DNA from: UBA7985 sp002711265
GTDB lineage: Bacteria; Pseudomonadota; Alphaproteobacteria; UBA7985
Length of the DNA: 64,000 bases
NCBI GenBank assembly: GCA_965660945.1
Contig: CBFIBS010000001.1
Coordinates: 62,001 to 126,000, forward strand
Direction of reading: 5' to 3'
Below the pieces are notes generated by a model. The model did not search any database. It worked only from the letters and a program-made list of their open reading frames with translations, and had not been told where the DNA came from. Below, in pieces: positions 62,385-64,000 of this stretch. Every line of letters starts with the position of its first letter. The first letter of the stretch is position 1. A program made the translations under genes and the position numbers.

Positions 62385-62882
62385 TCAGTACCCCTTCCAG
62401 AAAGATGCATCGGTGAGGATGGCCACCGGCTTGTTACACATGAAGGTGTACTTCAGAATCTTGTCGAATTCCTCGACGTCTTCTTCCTGGTGGAAGTGAT
62501 AGGTCGGGATATTCAGTTGCGCGAGCAAGGCTTTGGTGTGCACGGCCATCTCGACTTGACAGGCCACTGGCTCGCCCAGCTCACCGCGATAGCTGATCAG
62601 CATGGGCAACGGCATCCGGTAGAACTGAGTCAGGGTCACCAGCGTATTTATGGTCACGCCGATCGCCGTGTTCTGCATGATGATCGCCGGGCGCTTGCCG
62701 CCCATGAAGGCACCGGCACACAGCCCCATGCCCTCGTCTTCCTTGTTGGCCGGGATGTGATAGATCGCCGGATGGGCCTCCACGGCTTCGATCACGCCGC
62801 CCAGCTGCTTGCACGGCACGGTCGTGATGAAACTCACGTCATTCGCAACAAAGTCCGAAACGATTTTTTCGCTGACGTCCAC
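62385..62882 (-). CDS. comD: Sulfopyruvate decarboxylase subunit alpha
   Basis: A 165-residue subunit with the pyrimidine-side ThDP fold. The activating Glu lies in PANKEDEGMGLCAGA (E48 or E50); MQNTAIGVTINTL and SYRGELGEPV follow. I start at GTG 62882, preceded by GGAGGA; the frame extends further upstream but through the operator. First gene of the comD-comE-FMN dehydrogenase operon. Confidence 0.92.
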   Translation of the reverse strand: MDVSEKIVSDFVANDVSFITTVPCKQLGGVIEAVEAHPAIYHIPANKEDEGMGLCAGAFMGGKRPAIIMQNTAIGVTINTLVTLTQFYRMPLPMLISYRGELGEPVACQVEMAVHTKALLAQLNIPTYHFHQEEDVEEFDKILKYTFMCNKPVAILTDASFWKGY

Positions 62883-62907
62883 CCGCCATCCTCCAACTAA
62901 ACGATAA

Positions 62908-62921
62908 TGTAAGCGCTTGCA
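62908..62921. promoter_or_regulatory. LacI-type operator upstream of comD
   Basis: TGTAAGCGCTTGCA, 26 nt before the comD start codon. Its reverse complement is identical to the 14-mer at 59468-59481. Its position near the start codon suits repression of comD-comE-dehydrogenase transcription by the same LacI protein. Confidence 0.7.
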
Positions 62922-63001
62922 TAACATGCCCCTGACACGTCGGAAAGGCACGCGTCAGACATAGGCGTCCTGAGCTGAGCGAGGGGGCTTGGCGGGCAGT
63001 C

Positions 63002-64000
63002 TTACCAGCCGCCCCCTCCCCCGCCACCGCCGCCGCCGCCGCTGAATGAGCTGCCACCGCTGCCGCTGCTCGACGACGGGCTGTAGTTCGCGGCCGACTG
63101 GAAGCCGCTCTCGAAGCTGTCCAGATTATCTTCGAAGCGGTTGTGATGCATTCCGTACCAGGGATCGACAACCGCACCGGCCGCCGCCCACGAGGCCATT
63201 TCATTGGCAAACTTTCCAGCCCAGACCGCGTTCAGCCCGAGGGCAAAGGCATAGGGGTAAATCAGCGAAAACCGCCTGTAGTCCGGCTCCGGCTCTTCCT
63301 GCAGTTCGCCGTGCTCGGCCGCCTTGATATAGAGCTTCAGGCCCTCGAGCTCAGCCGCCATCTCGGCCCCGGACTGGGTATAGTTCTTGAAGTGCCGGGG
63401 GATCATCATCAGCGCCACGGTCGACAGGCCAAAGGCCAGCATGACGGGGATATTGCTGAGCAGGCTCTGCACGTCAGCATTGCCCACCACGTTCAGCACG
63501 AACCCACCGACCTGGAAGATGAAGAAAATCGGCATGAGGATGAACCAGAACCAGCCTTTTCCAGCGGCACGGAAAACGCTGGAGAAGATCGGCGCGATCA
63601 CCGACAGCACCAGCAGTAACATCGCCCAGGCAAAGATACTGTCGAGCGCGGAGGCAGCAAACCCGGTCAACCAGATCAGGTTGAGCAGGATGATCATGCC
63701 CAGACTCCAGAACCAGTTGGTCCGGTAGGTGCTGCGGAATTCGTCCCTGATTTCGGTGACGACAGCCTTGGCCGCCTTTTTCAGTTCGCTGGCCGTGGTC
63801 GTGTCTTTCTCGACGATGACATAGGTGTCGTCGGGCCGGTTGAGCCGTAGCGTGCTGAGCGCCATCTTTTCTGAGGGCGTCAGGGCTTCACCCCCGTCTT
63901 CGAGGCGGGTGATCAGCTTGTCTTCGAGCCGGATGTAGCCCTTGACCGACAAGCTCACCAGCACGGTGATCAGCATCTTGATGGTGCTGATGTTGCCCTG
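63002..64000 (-). CDS. DUF2207 membrane protein, C-terminal part
   Basis: The frame stays open to the right edge, so the N-terminus lies outside. The visible 330 or so residues hold a cytoplasmic stretch, then several membrane segments (WSLGMIILLNLIWLTGFAAS; WAMLLLVLSVIAPIFSSVF; WFWFILMPIFFIFQVGGFVL), a charged region and a Ser/Gly tail ending in 11 Gly and a Trp. That poly-Gly-Trp ending is typical of DUF2207 (YciQ-like) proteins, whose function is unknown. The neighbouring comD gene is upstream on the same strand in the other transcription unit, and no link is apparent. Confidence 0.75.
   Translation of the reverse strand, partial: QGNISTIKMLITVLVSLSVKGYIRLEDKLITRLEDGGEALTPSEKMALSTLRLNRPDDTYVIVEKDTTTASELKKAAKAVVTEIRDEFRSTYRTNWFWSLGMIILLNLIWLTGFAASALDSIFAWAMLLLVLSVIAPIFSSVFRAAGKGWFWFILMPIFFIFQVGGFVLNVVGNADVQSLLSNIPVMLAFGLSTVALMMIPRHFKNYTQSGAEMAAELEGLKLYIKAAEHGELQEEPEPDYRRFSLIYPYAFALGLNAVWAGKFANEMASWAAAGAVVDPWYGMHHNRFEDNLDSFESGFQSAANYSPSSSSGSGGSSFSGGGGGGGGGGGW

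Overview
The window is GC-rich and densely packed. It looks like chromosome from a free-living, probably marine, heterotrophic alphaproteobacterium. The content resembles Rhodobacterales or related groups: TRAP and ABC uptake systems, C3-sulfonate and quaternary-amine catabolism, a ureDABCEFG-type urease, a DUF3726/Ldh operon and an AglEFG-type sugar transporter. I cannot name a genus from sequence alone. No CRISPR array, rRNA or intact mobile element is visible; one tRNA-Ser is present.

Layout. 1-3.0 kb: the end of an unusual Rieske protein followed by a terminator, an ACT-domain protein, and a persulfide-dioxygenase-like MBL enzyme divergent from two half-size YeeE/YedE sulfur transporters. 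3.0-9.1 kb: glycerophosphodiesterase and a DegT aminotransferase, then a four-gene operon of unclear function (M19-like dipeptidase lacking several canonical zinc ligands, a 562-aa unknown, DUF3726, Ldh-type dehydrogenase). 9.2-17.3 kb, minus strand: a solitary nuoF, a complete urease operon and a glutamine-synthetase-family gene with an attenuator-like leader. 17.5-18.1 kb: a secreted DUF4329 protein. 18.2-27.2 kb, minus strand: an eight-gene reductive pyrimidine-degradation operon (preT, preA, amidohydrolase, hydA, ABC transporter).

27.5-32.6 kb: a sterol-desaturase-like protein, then tRNA-Ser(UGA) followed by what looks like a decayed island. It holds an integrase N-terminal remnant, a cytochrome c lacking its heme motif, copC, copD, a small membrane protein and a possible CobW tail; a cytochrome P450 gene adjoins it. 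32.9-42.0 kb: a large porin and an alpha-glucoside cluster (aglE, F, G, A, R) with two LacI-type operators in its promoter region and no ATPase gene.

42.1-50.8 kb, minus strand: a quaternary-amine cluster with choline sulfatase, a Rieske oxygenase, two SDRs, a BKACE enzyme, an aldehyde dehydrogenase, a carnitine-dehydrogenase-like protein and a GlxA/CdhR-type regulator. 51.0-52.9 kb: a flavin monooxygenase and a cupin.

52.9-62.9 kb is the most coherent metabolic story. It holds a dihydroxypropanesulfonate (DHPS) module: small membrane protein, TRAP transporter, HpsN-like HisD homolog, SDR and zinc alcohol dehydrogenase. A LacI regulator is divergent from it. Next comes a comD-comE-FMN hydroxyacid dehydrogenase operon. 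The same 14-bp near-palindrome lies upstream of both operons, which predicts one regulon carrying DHPS through sulfolactate and sulfopyruvate to sulfoacetaldehyde. The window ends inside a DUF2207 membrane protein.
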